Assembly (NCBI GenBank): GCA_001313365.1
Contig: BBFS01000014.1
Span: 1 to 63,899 of the forward strand
DNA length: 63,899 nt
Direction: 5' to 3'
Source of the DNA: Paenarthrobacter nitroguajacolicus JCM 14115
GTDB taxonomy: Bacteria > Actinomycetota > Actinomycetes > Actinomycetales > Micrococcaceae
Notes under the pieces: generated by a model
What the model saw: only the letters and a program-made list of their open reading frames with translations
What the model was told of the DNA's origin: nothing
The model's database searches: none
Shown: positions 9,989 through 20,017 of the stretch, one piece after another
How positions within the stretch are numbered: the stretch's first letter is position 1
How the letters are laid out: each line of letters opens with the position of its first letter
Program-made: the position numbers and the translations under genes

Positions 9989-11514
9989 GTGACTGTGCCT
10001 GTGAACACCAAAAACCCGGCCGCGGCAAGCGTCGCCAGGCCAAGCCTCGGCGCGCAACTCCTGCGCCGCAAGCCAATTGGCCAGATGGTCAGCGAAGCCG
10101 GCAGCGGCGAAGGCGGAACGCCGCTGGTCCGCAGCTTTGGGGTCTTCCAGCTCACCATGATCAGCGTCGGAGCGACACTCGGCACCGGCATCCTGGTGAT
10201 CCTCGGCGAATCAGTGCCGCTGGCCGGTCCGGCCATCTGGATCTCGTTCGTCATCGCCGGACTCGCCGCGCTGCTCTCCGCTGTTTCCTATGCTGAAATG
10301 GCTGGGCTCGTTCCGGTGGCAGGCTCGTCCTACTCCTACTCGTACGCCACCATGGGTGAGGGCATGGCCTGGATTTGTGGATGGTGCCTGGTGCTGGAGT
10401 ACGCGGTCTCCGTGGCAGCCGTTGCCGTGGGCGCCGGCCAGTATGTGAACGAGACCCTCGCCGCGTTTGGCCAGTTCCTGCCGGACGCGATGAGCCAGCC
10501 GCCAGGGGACGGCGGGCTGGTGAACGTGCCCGCCATGGTGATCGTGATCCTGGCTATGCTCCTGCTGGTCCGTGGTGCCCGTGAGAGTGCGTGGATCAAC
10601 ACGGCGATCGTCGTGATCAAGGTGGGCATCCTGATCTTCTTCTGCGCAGTAGCCTTCACCGCTTTCAATGCCGGCAACTTCGAGCCGCTGCTGCCGATGG
10701 GCGCCGCCGGTGTTTCCGCCGCCGCATCCAGCGTTTTCTTCTCCTACATCGGCTTCGACGCCGCTTCCACCGCCGGCGAGGAAGCAGGAACCCCAAGCGC
10801 GACCTGCCCCGGGCCATCATGCTCTCCATGGTCATCGTCACCACCATCTACGTCCTGGTTGCCGTTGCAGCCATCGGCGCCCGCCCGTGGGGTTGGTTCG
10901 ACGGCACAGAGGCTGCACTGGTACAGATCCTGCACGAGATCACGGGTCAGCCGTGGATCGCCCTGGTCTTCTCAGTGGGCGCAGTGCTTGCCATCGCCAG
11001 CATCGTGCTGACCGTGCTCTACGGACAAACCCGCATCATGCTCTCCATGTCCCGCGACGGCATGGTTCCCAAAATCTTCGGCCGCGTTTCCCGCCGCACC
11101 GGCACTCCGGTGGCCGGCACGCTGATCATCGGTACCGCCGTCGCCCTCACCGCAGGCTTGGTCCCGCTGGGAGCCTTGGCGGACGCAACAAGCATCGGTA
11201 CGCTCTTCGCGTTCGCGCTGGTCAACGTGGCCGTCATCTACCTGCGACGCAACCGGCCCGACCTGAAGCGCAGCTTCCGGGTCCCGCTGTACCCGATCAC
11301 GCCGATCCTGGGCACCCTGATGTGCGCATATTTGATGCTCAACCTGGGCGCCGACACCTGGATCACCTTCTGTATCTGGATGCTGGTGGGCGTCGCCATC
11401 TACTTCGGCTATGGACGCCGGAACTCAAAGGTAGCCGCGCTCAGCGAGCAGGACTACCGTGAACTAACCACCAGGGCAGTGAGCCCGGAATCTGTGAAAG
11501 CAGCAAACTCATGA
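9989..11514 (+). CDS. APC-family amino acid permease
   Basis: Secondary transporter in the cytoplasmic membrane, probably importing lysine or a related cationic amino acid for the adjoining pathway. The first helix carries the APC signature FQLTMISVGATLGTGILVILGE, followed by about 11 more hydrophobic segments over some 508 residues (for example GPAIWISFVIAGLAALLSAV and ALADATSIGTLFAFALVNV). The amphipathic QTRIMLSMSRDGMVP loop is characteristic of the CAT/cationic branch. The GTG at 9989 has GAAGGGA eight bases upstream. One frame break, a lost G near 10791 (EEA-GNPKRDLP). The stop overlaps the next start as ATGA, so permease and monooxygenase form one operon. Confidence 0.88.
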
Positions 11515-13223
11515 CCATCGCCACAGAACTCCCTCTCATCGAGGAGCCAGGCGCGCCTGACGCGGCCGTTGGAGCACCCATCACCATGCTGAACCCGGAC
11601 TTCCCGTTCAGCTACGACCACTACCTGGCGCACCCCCGATGGCCTCGGCTCAATCCCGGAGGAGCTTTACGGCACGGAAGTGGCCATCATCGGCGCAGGC
11701 CTGTCCGGACTGGTGACCGCCTATGAATTGATGAAACTTGGCCTCAAGCCGTCATCTACGAGGCCGACCAGATTGGTGGACGCTCCGCACTGCGAGCTTC
11801 CCATCAGCTCCCGGCGTCGTGGCGGACCTTGGCGGCATGCGCTTCCCGGTCTCCGGCAAGGCCTTCTACCACTACGTGGACCTGCTTGGCCTGGACACCC
11901 AGGACTTCCCGAACCCCCATGGCGCCGGCAACCTCCTCCACAGTGATCGAACTCGCAGGCAAGAAGCACTACGCCACCACGCTGACGAGCTGCCGGAGTT
12001 CTTCCTGGAAGTAGCCGACGCCTGGAAAGCAGCAGTCAACGATGGCGCTGCCTTCGCTGAGATGCAGGAAGCCATCAGGCCCGCAACACCAAGCGGATCA
12101 AGGAACTCTGGAACGCGCTCTTGCCGGAGCTGGACGAGCAGACCTTCTACGGCTTCATCGCCGCCAGCAAGTCCTTCAAAGAGGCCGGCTTTGCGCACCG
12201 AGAGGCATTCGGCCAGGTGGGCTTCGGTACCGGCGGCTGGGACACCGATTTCCCCCCCAACTCCATCCTCGAGATCCTCCGCGTGGTCTACACCGACGCC
12301 GACGACCAGCACCGCTCCATTGCCGGAGGAGCGCAAAGGCTCCCGGAGGCACTCTGGAACCACGCGCCGTCGGACCTTAAGTACTGGCCGGAGGGCACCT
12401 CCCTGGCGTCGCTGCACTCCGGCTCGCCCCGCGGGGCCGTGGACAACATCCGCCGGGTAGAGAACGGCGACCTCCTGGTCCGCGAGAACTGGGGGGGACG
12501 CGAAGCCACCTACCAGGCCGTGGTGACCACCTGCCAGTCCTGGCTGCTGTCCACACGCATCCACACCGAGGAAGCGCTGTTCCCGGCCGGGCTGTGGACC
12601 GCGATCGAACGCTCGCACTACATGCAGTCTTCAAAGACCTTCGTGATGGTGGACCGCCCGTTCTGGAAGGACATCGATCCCGAGACCGGGCGCGAGGTCC
12701 TGTCCATGACGCTCACCGACCGCCTCAACCGGGCCACGTACTTGCTCGACGACGGTCCTGACAAGCCCGCCGTCATGCTCCTGTCCTACACATGGAACGA
12801 CGACGTGAAATGGCTGGCCCTGACCGCGGACGAGCGCGTGAAGCTGATGTTGCACTCCTTGGAACAGATCTACCCGGGCGTAGACATTGCGAGCCACATC
12901 GTGGGGCAACCGATCACGGTGTCCTGGGAAGCGGATCCCAACTTCATGGGTGCGTTCAAGGCCAACCTGCCCGGTCACTACCGGTACCAGCAGCGCCTGT
13001 TCACGCACTTCAAGCAGGACCAGCTGCCGGAGCACCAGCGCGGCATCTTCCTCGCGGGCGATGACGTGTCCTTCACCGCCGGGTGGGCCGAGGGGGGCAG
13101 TGACTACGGGCCTGAACGCAGTGTGGGGGAGTGGTGAATCACCTGGGCGGTTCGTCCGCTGCCGGAAACCCGGGGGGGCCAGGTGACCTGCTGGACGAGC
13201 TCGGCCCGATCTCCCTGGACTAG
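11511..13223 (+). CDS. davB: Lysine 2-monooxygenase-like flavin amine oxidase (DavB-like)
   Basis: FAD enzyme that decarboxylates and oxygenates L-lysine to 5-aminopentanamide. The reconstructed protein of about 570 residues shows the FAD-binding EVAIIGAGLSGLVTAYEL and VIYEAD region, LGGMRFPVSGKAFYHYVDLLGL, QVGFGTGGWDTDFPNS, SHYMQSSKTFVMVDRP and a C-terminal GIFLAGDDVSFTAGWAEGA. These match DavB of Pseudomonas putida closely along the whole length, far more than generic monoamine oxidases. Frame breaks are near 11640, 11748-11800, 11925, 12080 and 13095-13200. The stop TAG at 13221-13223 is reached only after correcting the last ones (LDELGPISLD). The ATGA overlap couples it to the permease. 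Confidence 0.87.
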
Positions 13224-13233
13224 TCTCCTTACG

Positions 13234-13292
13234 TTGCGAGGCCCGCTCTGCGCCCTAAACCCTCAGGTTAGGGCACAGAGCGGGCCTCGCAT
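13234..13292. terminator. Bidirectional terminator; GAGGCCC-family palindrome, copy 2
   Basis: A long hairpin pairs GCGAGGCCCGCTCTG with CAGAGCGGGCCTCGC, and the inner CGCCCTAA with TTAGGGC, around ACCCTCAGG. It lies between the convergent monooxygenase and carbonic anhydrase genes and would stop transcription from both. Its outer arms are shared with the palindrome at 6016. Confidence 0.8.
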
Positions 13293-13299
13293 TCGGCGT

Positions 13300-13824
13300 T
13301 TAAGCGTGCATCTCCCGGTGCGCCGCAGCGAGTTCCTTGTAATGCGCGGCGTTGTGCTTGACGCCCTCGAACTCTTCGTCGGTGAGTTCACGGCGGACCT
13401 TTGCAGGTACACCCGCAACCAGTGAGCGCGGGGGGGAATGACAGTGCCTTCCAACACCACGGCCCCGGCAGCGATGAGCGAGCCAGTGCCAATCACCGCG
13501 CCGTTGAGGATGGTGGCGCTCATGCCGATGAGGCAGTCGTCCTCCACAGTGCATCCATGGACCACAGCGCTGTGCCCCACGGAGACGCGTTCGCCTACCG
13601 TGCAGGGGGAAGCCGGGGTCGGCGTGGAGGACTACGTTGTCCTGGAGGTTGGACCTGCGCCGACGCTGATGGCCGCTGTATCGGCGCGGACGGAGACGCC
13701 GTAGAAAGCGCTCGAGTCCTCGGCCAACGTGGCCTTGCCAATAATGGAAGCCGTGGGCGCCACGAAGGCGGTTTCATGGATAGCCGGGGGTATCCCCCCC
13801 GGCGAATGTGTAAGAGGGAGCCAT
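13300..13824 (-). CDS. Gamma-type carbonic anhydrase-like hexapeptide protein
   Basis: Left-handed beta-helix protein of the gamma carbonic anhydrase/PaaY/YrdA group, about 174 residues. Hexapeptide repeats are visible (FVAPTASIIGKATL, SAFYGVSVRAD, NLQDNVVLHAD, SVGHSAVVHGCTVEDDCLIGMSATILNGAVIGTGSLIAAGAVV), and the metal-ligand histidines are kept (VLHAD, VGHSAVVHGC). The tail DEEFEGVKHNAAHYKELAAAHREM is a coiled helix seen in close relatives. The start is ATG 13822-13824 (MAPSYTF), six bases after the -10 element TAAGCT, so the message is probably leaderless. Frame breaks occur near 13795, 13650, 13610 and 13435. Whether it is an active anhydrase is not known. Confidence 0.85.
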
Positions 13825-13839
13825 GGAGTCAGCTTAGTT

Positions 13840-13905
13840 CCCAACTGAGTCGCAGCAGAGCGCGTTTTGAGCGCTCAAAACGCGCTCAATTGCGACTCAG
13901 TTGGG
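13840..13905. repeat. Intergenic palindrome, CCCAACTGAGTCGCA family, copy 1
   Basis: Near-perfect 66-base inverted repeat. The outer arms are CCCAACTGAGTCGCA and its complement; the inner arms contain GAGCGCGTTTTGAGC and its complement. A second copy lies at 41046-41111 and a diverged one at 33759-33824. Here the right arm supplies the stop codon of the methyltransferase gene (TGA on the minus strand at 13897-13899). Confidence 0.85.
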
Positions 13906-14564
13906 TGCAGGGGTGCGGAGGACCAGGAATTGATAGTGCTGGGACCAGTTTCCTGCGCCGGCCCGGATTCCACTCCCACGCCCTCCGGCCACGTCCGGAA
14001 GTGTTCCACCGAGCCGTGTTCGCCAAAGATCCGCCGGACGGTTTCGTCGCTGCGGCGGCTGAAGAACCGCCGCGGTTCCTCAAGGTCTTCAGGGTTCATG
14101 ACTTCGCAATCCTCACCTGACCAGAGTCCGACGGCGATTGGCGCACCAGGTGCGGTGACCCGCACAAGTTCGCGGACGACGTCGTGAATTCCGCTATTGG
14201 GAACATGCAGAAGAGTGCTCATGGTCCACGCAGCCGAAAAGACAGCACCCGGAAACGGCAGGTTCCGCCCGCTGGCAACAGAAGCCTCAAGCCCGGCCGA
14301 GCGCGCCAAGTGAACGCTCTCCGAGGACAGGTCCACGCCGGTGTAGTGCAAGCCGGCACGGACGAACTCCACGCCCTCAACCCCAGTGCCGCAACCCAGC
14401 TCAAACAACGAATGACGGTGTTCGGACTTCAACAGCCGGATGAACCAATCCCGGCTCTCAACCCGGTGCGGCGTCAGCGCGCGGGTGTTCCGCACCGGTG
14501 CCTGGCGGTCGTAGAAGACAGCCAGGTCAGCCTCGTGGTCGGCGTCAGGGATGCCCCCCCGCAT
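13897..14564 (-). CDS. Class I SAM-dependent methyltransferase
   Basis: Motif I of the Rossmann-fold methyltransferases is clear (SLFELGCGTGVEGVEFV, about residue 52), then acidic VDLSSESV and the post-motif region FPGAVFSAAWTMSTLLHVPNSGIHDVVRELVRVTAPGAPIAVGLWSG, as in small ubiE/type-11 enzymes. About 222 residues. A frame break near 13960 hides the true C-terminus (HYQFLVLRTPAPN), which ends with a TGA inside the flanking palindrome. The N-terminus is uncertain because of G runs around 14555-14575; a TATGCT -10 element lies just upstream. The methyl acceptor cannot be predicted. Confidence 0.75.
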
Positions 14565-14588
14565 ACCCCCCCCAGCATAGGAGTGGCG

Positions 14589-15448
14589 TTAGTTGAACAC
14601 CACGGTCCGGGTACCGTCCAGGAGCACACGGTGTTCGGCGTGCCACTGGACCGCCTGAGCCAGCGTACGGCCTTCGACGTCGCGGCCCATCTGGACGAAC
14701 TGGGCAGCCGTGCGCGCGTGATCAACGCGGATGACTTCCTGCTCGATGATCGGACCCTCATCGAGGTCGGCCGTCACGTAGTGGGCCGTGGCGCCGATGA
14801 TCTTTACACCTCGTGCGTGTGCCTGGTGGTACGGCTTGGCGCCCTTGAAGGAGGGGAGGAACGAGTGGTGGATGTTGATGGCCTTGCCGTTCAACTCCGT
14901 GCACAAATCGTTGGACAGGACCTGCATGTACCGTGCCAGGACAGTCAGCTCGACATCGTGCTCGGCAATCAGCTTCAGCAGTTGCGCCTCGGCCTGCGGC
15001 TTGGTCTCCGGCGTTACCGGGATGTGGTGGAACGGGATGCCGTAGAACTCCGCCAGCGACTCAAGATCCCGGTGGTTGGACACAATCGCCGGAATCTCAA
15101 TGGGCAAAGTGCCCGTGCGCTGCTGGAACAAAAGGTCGTTGAGGCAGTGCGCGTCCTTGGAGCACAGGATGATGGTGCGGACCTTTTCGCCCACGGGGTT
15201 GATTTGCCAGGTCATGCCGAACGATTCAGCTACCGGCCGCAAGGCCGTGGCCAGTTCGGCCTGGGAGGACGACGTCGATGCCTCCACGCGCATGAAGAAG
15301 TTGCCTGTGCTGGGGGGGCTTCCGTACTGCTGGGAATCGGCGATATTGCAGCCGGCATCAAGCAGGCTCCGGCTACCGCGTGGACGATGCCGGGGGGGCG
15401 GTCGGGGGGGCAGGAAAGTGTTACTACGAAAGCGGTGGATTCAGTCAC
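14589..15448 (-). CDS. purU: Formyltetrahydrofolate deformylase
   Basis: Releases formate from 10-formyl-THF, balancing the one-carbon pool and supplying formate for purine synthesis. The N-terminal ACT domain (AFVVTLSCPDRPGIVHAVAG) is followed by a formyltransferase-like catalytic domain with VSNHRDLESLA, VLARYMQVLS, INIHHSFLPSFKGAKPYHQA and GATAHYVTADLDEGPIIEQ; the Asn-His-Asp catalytic set is in place. About 286 residues, standard. The GTG start at 15446-15448 follows a -10 element (TAGCTT) by six bases, so it is probably leaderless. Frame breaks cluster near 15315-15400. It is divergent from glyA, whose product feeds the same folate pool. Confidence 0.92.
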
Positions 15449-15454
15449 ACGATC

Positions 15455-15460
15455 AAGCTA
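15455..15460 (-). promoter_or_regulatory. -10 element of the leaderless purU promoter
   Basis: TAGCTT on the minus strand, six bases before the purU GTG. This spacing recurs at several other genes of the window. Confidence 0.5.
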
Positions 15461-15487
15461 CCTGTGCTGCCTTGTTGTACTGTTAAT

Positions 15488-15562
15488 GGGTCGCAACTGG
15501 CGTTGGGTGGACTACCACCAGGGAGCGGCAATCATGAAGACCACGGATCGTACGCCTGGGCC
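15488..15562 (+). ncRNA. ZTP riboswitch (pfl motif) upstream of glyA
   Basis: The conserved ZTP aptamer core is visible in order: GGGTCGCAACTGGCG, a hairpin GGTGG-ACTA-CCACC, then AGGGAGCGGCA, and after a short linker the 3' element ACGCCTGGGC. The known consensus is GGGUCGYGACUGGC, a G-rich stem, ACCACNNGGGAGC and CCGCCUGGGC. The RNA senses ZTP/ZMP, which accumulates when 10-formyl-THF is short, and would raise glyA and probably folD expression. It ends about 125 bases before the glyA start. The expression platform is not obvious; a run-on hairpin near 15590-15625 is disturbed by a 7-G run. Confidence 0.88.
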
Positions 15563-15686
15563 GAGGGTCATGTCTTACCGCTGCACGCACGTGACCGATC
15601 CCTCCGTCAAAAAGGGGGGGACGCGGGAATGCTGCTGCCGGTAGCCTGACCTGTAGCACCACCCGTTGCCTAGCCAGGAGATTTCC

Positions 15687-16982
15687 GTGACTACCACAAC
15701 CACTTCCGCGTCTGTCAGCAACCAGTCGCTTGCCGATCTCGATCCCGAGATCGCAGCAGTCCTTAACCAGGAACTCGGCCGCCAGCGCGGCACCCTGGAA
15801 ATGATTGCGTCCGAAAACTTCGCCCCCCCGCGCCGTCATGGAAGCACAGGCTCCGTCCTGACCAACAAGTACGCCGAGGGCTACCCGGGCCGCCGCTACT
15901 ACGGCGGTTGTGAATACGTCGACGTCGCCGAGCAGCTTGCGATCGACCGCGTCAAGGAACTCTTCGGCGCCGAGTACGCCAACGTCCAGCCGCACTCCGG
16001 TGCCCAGGCGAACGCTGCAGCACTCTCCGCCATGATCACCCCGGGCGACAAGATCCTTGGTCTTTCCCTGGCACACGGCGGTCACCTGACCCACGGCATG
16101 AAGCTCAACTTCTCCGGCAAGCTCTACAACGTAGCTGCTACCAGGTTGAAGAAGACAACTTCCGCATCGACATGGACAAGCTCCGCGAGCAGGCCATCGC
16201 TGAGAAGCCGCAGGTCATCATCGCCGGCTGGTCCGCGTACCCCCCGCCACCTCGACTTTGCTGCATTCCGCTCCATCGCGGACGAAGTTGGCGCACTCCT
16301 GTGGACGGACATGGCACACTTCGCAGGCCTGGTTGCAGCTGGCCTGCACCCGAGCCCGGTGCCGTACTCCGACGTCGTCACCTCCACGGTCCACAAGACC
16401 CTGGCCGGCCCCCGTTCCGGTGTGATCCTTGGCAAGCAGGAGTGGGCCAAGAAGCTCAACTCCAGCGTCTTCCCGGGCCAGCAGGGCGGGCCGCTCATGC
16501 ACGTGATCGCGGCCAAGGCTGTTGCGTTCAAGATCGCCGGCGGCGAAGAGTTCAAGGAGCGCCAGGAGCGTGTCCTCGAAGGTGCCAAGATCATCGCTGA
16601 CCGCCTGAACCAGTCCGATGTTGCTGAAGCCGGCGTCTCGGTCCTCACCGGCGGCACCGACGTTCACTTGGTCCTGGTTGACCTGCGCAACTCGCAGCTG
16701 GACGGCCAGCAGGCCGAAGACCTCCTGCACTCCGTGGGCATCACCGTGAACCGCAACGCTGTTCCGTTCGACCCTCGGCCGCCGATGGTCACCTCCGGCC
16801 TCCGCATCGGTACGCCGGCACTGGCTACCCGCGGGTTCGGTGCCACCGAGTTCACCGAGGTTGCCGAGATCATCGCCGCCGCGCTCAAGGCCGGTACCTC
16901 GGCCGACGTCGAGTCGCTCCAGGCCCGCGTCGACAAACTGGCCGCTGACTTCCCGCTGTACCCGCAGCACGAGCAGTGGTAA
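15687..16982 (+). CDS. glyA: Serine hydroxymethyltransferase
   Basis: PLP enzyme converting serine and THF to glycine and 5,10-methylene-THF. Recognised by [47 protein letters not shown], the Schiff-base lysine in [16 protein letters not shown], and [20 protein letters not shown]. About 431 residues. GTG start at 15687 with AGGAG at 15676-15680. Frame breaks lie near 15825-15850, 16138 (lost T in the TAYQVEED region) and 16243 (extra C in YPRHLDF). It follows a ZTP riboswitch and is followed by folD, so serine-derived one-carbon units pass directly to the next enzyme. Confidence 0.95.
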   Translation: MTTTTTSASVSNQSLADLDPEIAAVLNQELGRQRGTLEMIASENFAPPRRHGSTGSVLTNKYAEGYPGRRYYGGCEYVDVAEQLAIDRVKELFGAEYANVQPHSGAQANAAALSAMITPGDKILGLSLAHGGHLTHGMKLNFSGKLYNVAATRLKKTTSASTWTSSASRPSLRSRRSSSPAGPRTPRHLDFAAFRSIADEVGALLWTDMAHFAGLVAAGLHPSPVPYSDVVTSTVHKTLAGPRSGVILGKQEWAKKLNSSVFPGQQGGPLMHVIAAKAVAFKIAGGEEFKERQERVLEGAKIIADRLNQSDVAEAGVSVLTGGTDVHLVLVDLRNSQLDGQQAEDLLHSVGITVNRNAVPFDPRPPMVTSGLRIGTPALATRGFGATEFTEVAEIIAAALKAGTSADVESLQARVDKLAADFPLYPQHEQW

Positions 16983-17036
16983 ATCCGCGTTTCCGCGGCT
17001 AAGTAACGCATTTCCCGGGCACTGAACCGGAGCTGA

Positions 17037-17074
17037 CGGGATCCGCCGCCACACCTACGGCGGCGGGTCCCGTT
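17037..17074. terminator. GC-rich hairpin between glyA and folD
   Basis: ACGGGATCCGCCGCC pairs with GGCGGCGGGTCCCGT around an ACACCTAC loop. No T run follows, so it may be a weak terminator or an mRNA processing/stability element that tunes folD relative to glyA. Confidence 0.5.
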
Positions 17075-17115
17075 GGCATGAGCCATTAGGTCACCCACCA
17101 GAAAGAGCAGATGGA

Positions 17116-18013
17116 ATGACACAGTCCACCGCACAGATCCTTGACGGCAAGGCCACCGCCGCAGCCATCAAGCAGAACTGACCACTCGCGTTTCCGTCCT
17201 GGCCGCCAAGGGAATCGTCCCCGGCCTGGGCACCATCCTGGTGGGTTCCGACCCCCGGCAGCACCTGGTACGTCGGCGGCAAGCACAAGGACTGCGCCGA
17301 GGTTGGCATCCAGTCCATCCGCCGCGACCTCCCCGAAGACATTTCACAGGAAGACCTCCTGGAGGTCGTCCGCGAGCTCAACGACAACCCGGAGTGCACA
17401 GGCTATATAGTCCAGCTACCGCTGCCCAAGCACATCGACCAGGACGTCATCCTGGAAGCCATGGACCCTGACAAGGACGCCGACGGCCTGCACCCCCCCA
17501 TGAACCTTGGCCGCCTGGTGGCCAACGTCAACGGCGAGATGAAGTCCCCCCCGCTTCCCTGCACGCCTAAGGGCTGTGTGGAGTTGCTGCGCCGCCACAA
17601 CATTGAACTCAAAGGCAAGCGTGTCCTGGTGGTTGGTCGCGGCGTGACCATCGGCCGCCCCATTGGCCTCCTGTTGACCCGCAAGGAAGTCAACGCCACG
17701 GTCATCCTGGCCCACACCGGAACGGTGGACCTGCCCGCGGAACTCAAGCAGGCCGACGTCGTGATTGCAGCTGCCGGCGTGCCGCACATGATCAAGCTGA
17801 AGACCTCAAGCCGGGTGCATTGTGCTCGACGTCGGCGTCAGCCGTGTGGACGACGGCAACGGTAAGGCTGTTGTTACCGGAGATGTTGACCCGGCAGCTG
17901 CCGACGTCGCCGCTTGGCTGTCCCCGAACCCGGGCGGCGTGGGGCCGATGACCCGTGCCATGCTGCTCGCGAACGTCGTGGAGAGTGCGGAGCGCCAGGC
18001 AGGCATCGCCTAA
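17116..18013 (+). CDS. folD: Methylenetetrahydrofolate dehydrogenase/cyclohydrolase
   Basis: Bifunctional enzyme taking 5,10-methylene-THF to 10-formyl-THF. Motifs: [24 protein letters not shown] (substrate region with catalytic Lys), [51 protein letters not shown] (nucleotide site) and [20 protein letters not shown]. About 298 residues. Frame breaks lie near 17178, 17255 and 17805; the runs at 17493-17499 and 17548 each add one Pro relative to the conserved sequence ([15 protein letters not shown]). ATG at 17116. It lies 133 bases after glyA on the same strand. Confidence 0.93.
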
Positions 18014-18026
18014 GTTCCTCCGACCA

Positions 18027-18116
18027 TTGCAAGGCCCATTACGGGGGGGCTAACCTGCCGAAGATGCCGTGCGCACGGCATCTTCCGCAGGGAACCCCCC
18101 GAATTGGCCTCGCATA
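18027..18116. repeat. Intergenic palindrome, GAGGCCC family, copy 3, with a perfect inner hairpin
   Basis: The outer arms TTGCAAGGCCCATTACG and GAATTGGCCTCGCATAA resemble the termini of the elements at 6016 and 13234, followed inward by complementary G and C runs. Inside, GAAGATGCCGTGC and GCACGGCATCTTC form a perfect 26-base palindrome at 18060-18085. It would also terminate folD transcription. Confidence 0.6.
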
Positions 18117-18134
18117 AGTCAGGGGGGGCACTAC

Positions 18135-18140
18135 TAGTGT
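18135..18140 (+). promoter_or_regulatory. -10 element of the leaderless ABC exporter operon
   Basis: TAGTGT ends seven bases before an in-frame GTG at 18148. This spacing matches the leaderless pattern at xth, add, ohrR and other genes of this window and is the reason for the start chosen for the ATPase. Confidence 0.5.
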
Positions 18141-18147
18141 GCTGAGG

Positions 18148-19153
18148 GTGCACAATGAAGCAATCCGCTCTCCGACACCGCCACCAACACAGTCAGAATC
18201 GTCGCAATCCGGCTTCGACATGAACCGACCATCCGTCATCAGCGCGCGAAACCTCACCAAGGCCTATGGTGACCTCACCGCCGTGGACAACATCTCCTTC
18301 GACGTACCGGCGGGGGGAGTCTTTCGGGCTGCTGGGCCCCAACGGTGCCGGCAAGTCAACCACCATGAAAATGATCGGCGGCGTATCCCAACGTACCTCG
18401 GGCACGCTCAGCATCATGGGCTTGGACCCGGAATCCCACGGCCCCGAAGTAAGAGCGCATCTGGGTGTGGTCCCACAGCAGGACAACCTGGATGAAGAGC
18501 TTAAGGTTCGCGAGAACCTGATCGTCTACGGGCGCTATTTTGGCCTGCCTTTGAGCTACCTCCGGCCGAAGGCTGATGAGCTGCTGGAATTCGCGCAGCT
18601 AACGGACAAGGCCAATTCCAAGGTGGACGCGCTCTCCGGGGGGCATGAAGCGACGGCTCACAATAGCCAGGTCGCTCATCAATGAGCCCCGCATTCTTCT
18701 CCTCGACGAACCCACCACCGGCCTGGATCCCCAAGCGCGCCACATTCTCTGGGACCGCCTGTTTCGGCTTAAGGAAAGCGGCGTAACCCTCATCCTCACC
18801 ACGCACTACATGGACGAGGCTGAGCAACTCTGCGATCGCCTGATCGTGGTGGACAAGGGCAAGATCATGGCCGAAGGATCGCCCGCGGCCTGATTCGCGA
18901 ACACTCATCGCGCGAAGTACTGGAGCTCAGGTTCGGGTCCGAGCGGAACGCGACCATCGGCGTCGAGCTTCAAGGCATTGGTGAGCGGCTGGAGACACTG
19001 CCGGACCGTGTGCTCATCTACGCGCATGACGGTGAGGCCGCGCTGGAGCAGGTCACTGCCCGCGGGCTGCACCCCCCCATGACCTCGTTGGTGCGTCGCT
19101 CGTCGCTGGAAGATGTGTTCCTGCGGCTTACCGGCAGGAGCCTCGTTGACTGA
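18148..19153 (+). CDS. ABC exporter ATP-binding protein (DrrA/NodI type)
   Basis: ATPase of a two-permease drug- or lipid-export ABC system. Motifs: [21 protein letters not shown] (Walker A), [20 protein letters not shown] (Q loop), [16 protein letters not shown] (signature), [17 protein letters not shown] (Walker B) and [16 protein letters not shown]. The C-terminal [26 protein letters not shown] is the DrrA/NodI-type tail. About 334 residues with the GTG 18148 start; ATG 18220 is an alternative. Frame breaks are near 18315, 18642 and 18890. The end overlaps the TTG start of the first permease. The substrate is unknown. Confidence 0.85.
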
Positions 19154-20017
19154 GTCGGTGAACAAACCACGCACGACGGCGGAGCAGCCGTTGCGGGCCC
19201 ACTCGCCTGAGGTTTCGGCCGCCAGGGCGCGTCGCTGGGGTTCCTTCTTCTATGCCGAGCAAGTGCTTCGCGTCATGCGGAATTACGGCTGGTCCGTGAT
19301 CCTGTACAGCGTAGGGCAGCCGGTGGCGTACCTCTTCGCCATGGGAGTTGGCCTCGCCAGCTTGGTGGACGCCAACAGCGAGGCGGCGTTCGGCGGTGTC
19401 AGCTATTTGGAGTTCGTGGCTCCGGCGTTGTTGGTCTCCGCCGCAGTGATGACGCGTCGGGGGGGAGTTTTCGTACCCCCCCATCACGGACGGCTTCAAA
19501 TGGCGCCGCGTGTTTTATGGTCCGCATGCCTCGCCGCTGACACCGCAGCAGATCGCCAGTGGCCACATCATGGCCAGTTCCCTGCGCTTCCTGTTGCAGT
19601 CGTTGGTTTATTTCGTGGTGGTGGCCATGTTTGGCGCTTCGCCGAGTCCCTGGGGGGGCTGGGTCTCGGCCATCGTGGCCACGGTCGCGGCGCTCTCCTT
19701 CGGCTTGCCGCTGATGGCCTATGCCGCCAGCATCAAGCAGGACAAGGGGGCAGTTCGCATTGGTGCAGCGATTCATCGTCATGCCGCTCTTCCTGTTCTC
19801 CGGGACGTTCTTCCCGCTGGATTCGCTGCCGATCGCAGTTCGTTGGATCGGTTGGATATCACCGGTGTGGCACGGAACTGAGTTGGGCCGGGTCTTCACC
19901 TACGGGATGGACCAAAACCCGTTGCTGACCATCACCCACGTGGTGTTCCTGCTGGCGACCGCCACTGTTGGCTGGATACTTGTCCGCCGCCAGTTCGTGA
20001 AAAGGATGGGATCTTGA
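19146..20017 (+). CDS. ABC-2 type exporter permease, first subunit
   Basis: Membrane subunit of the exporter, about 290 residues with six expected helices (NYGWSVILYSVGQPVAYLFAMGVGLASL; LEFVAPALLVSAAVM; LLQSLVYFVVVAMFG; LPLMAYAASI; FIVMPLFLFSGTFFPLDSLP; VVFLLATATVGWILV). The ITDGFKW and SGTFFPL segments are typical of the NodJ/DrrB ABC-2 branch. The TTG start at 19146 overlaps the ATPase stop. Frame breaks are near 19458-19485, 19650 and 19747, the first two at 7-G runs. It probably forms a heterodimer with the next permease. Confidence 0.8.

Noticed and set aside
14184..15644. Long open frame (about 486 codons) on the plus strand
   Set aside because: It lies opposite the methyltransferase and purU genes, whose conserved motifs are clear on the minus strand. 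Its translation has no recognisable motif and reflects GC codon bias.
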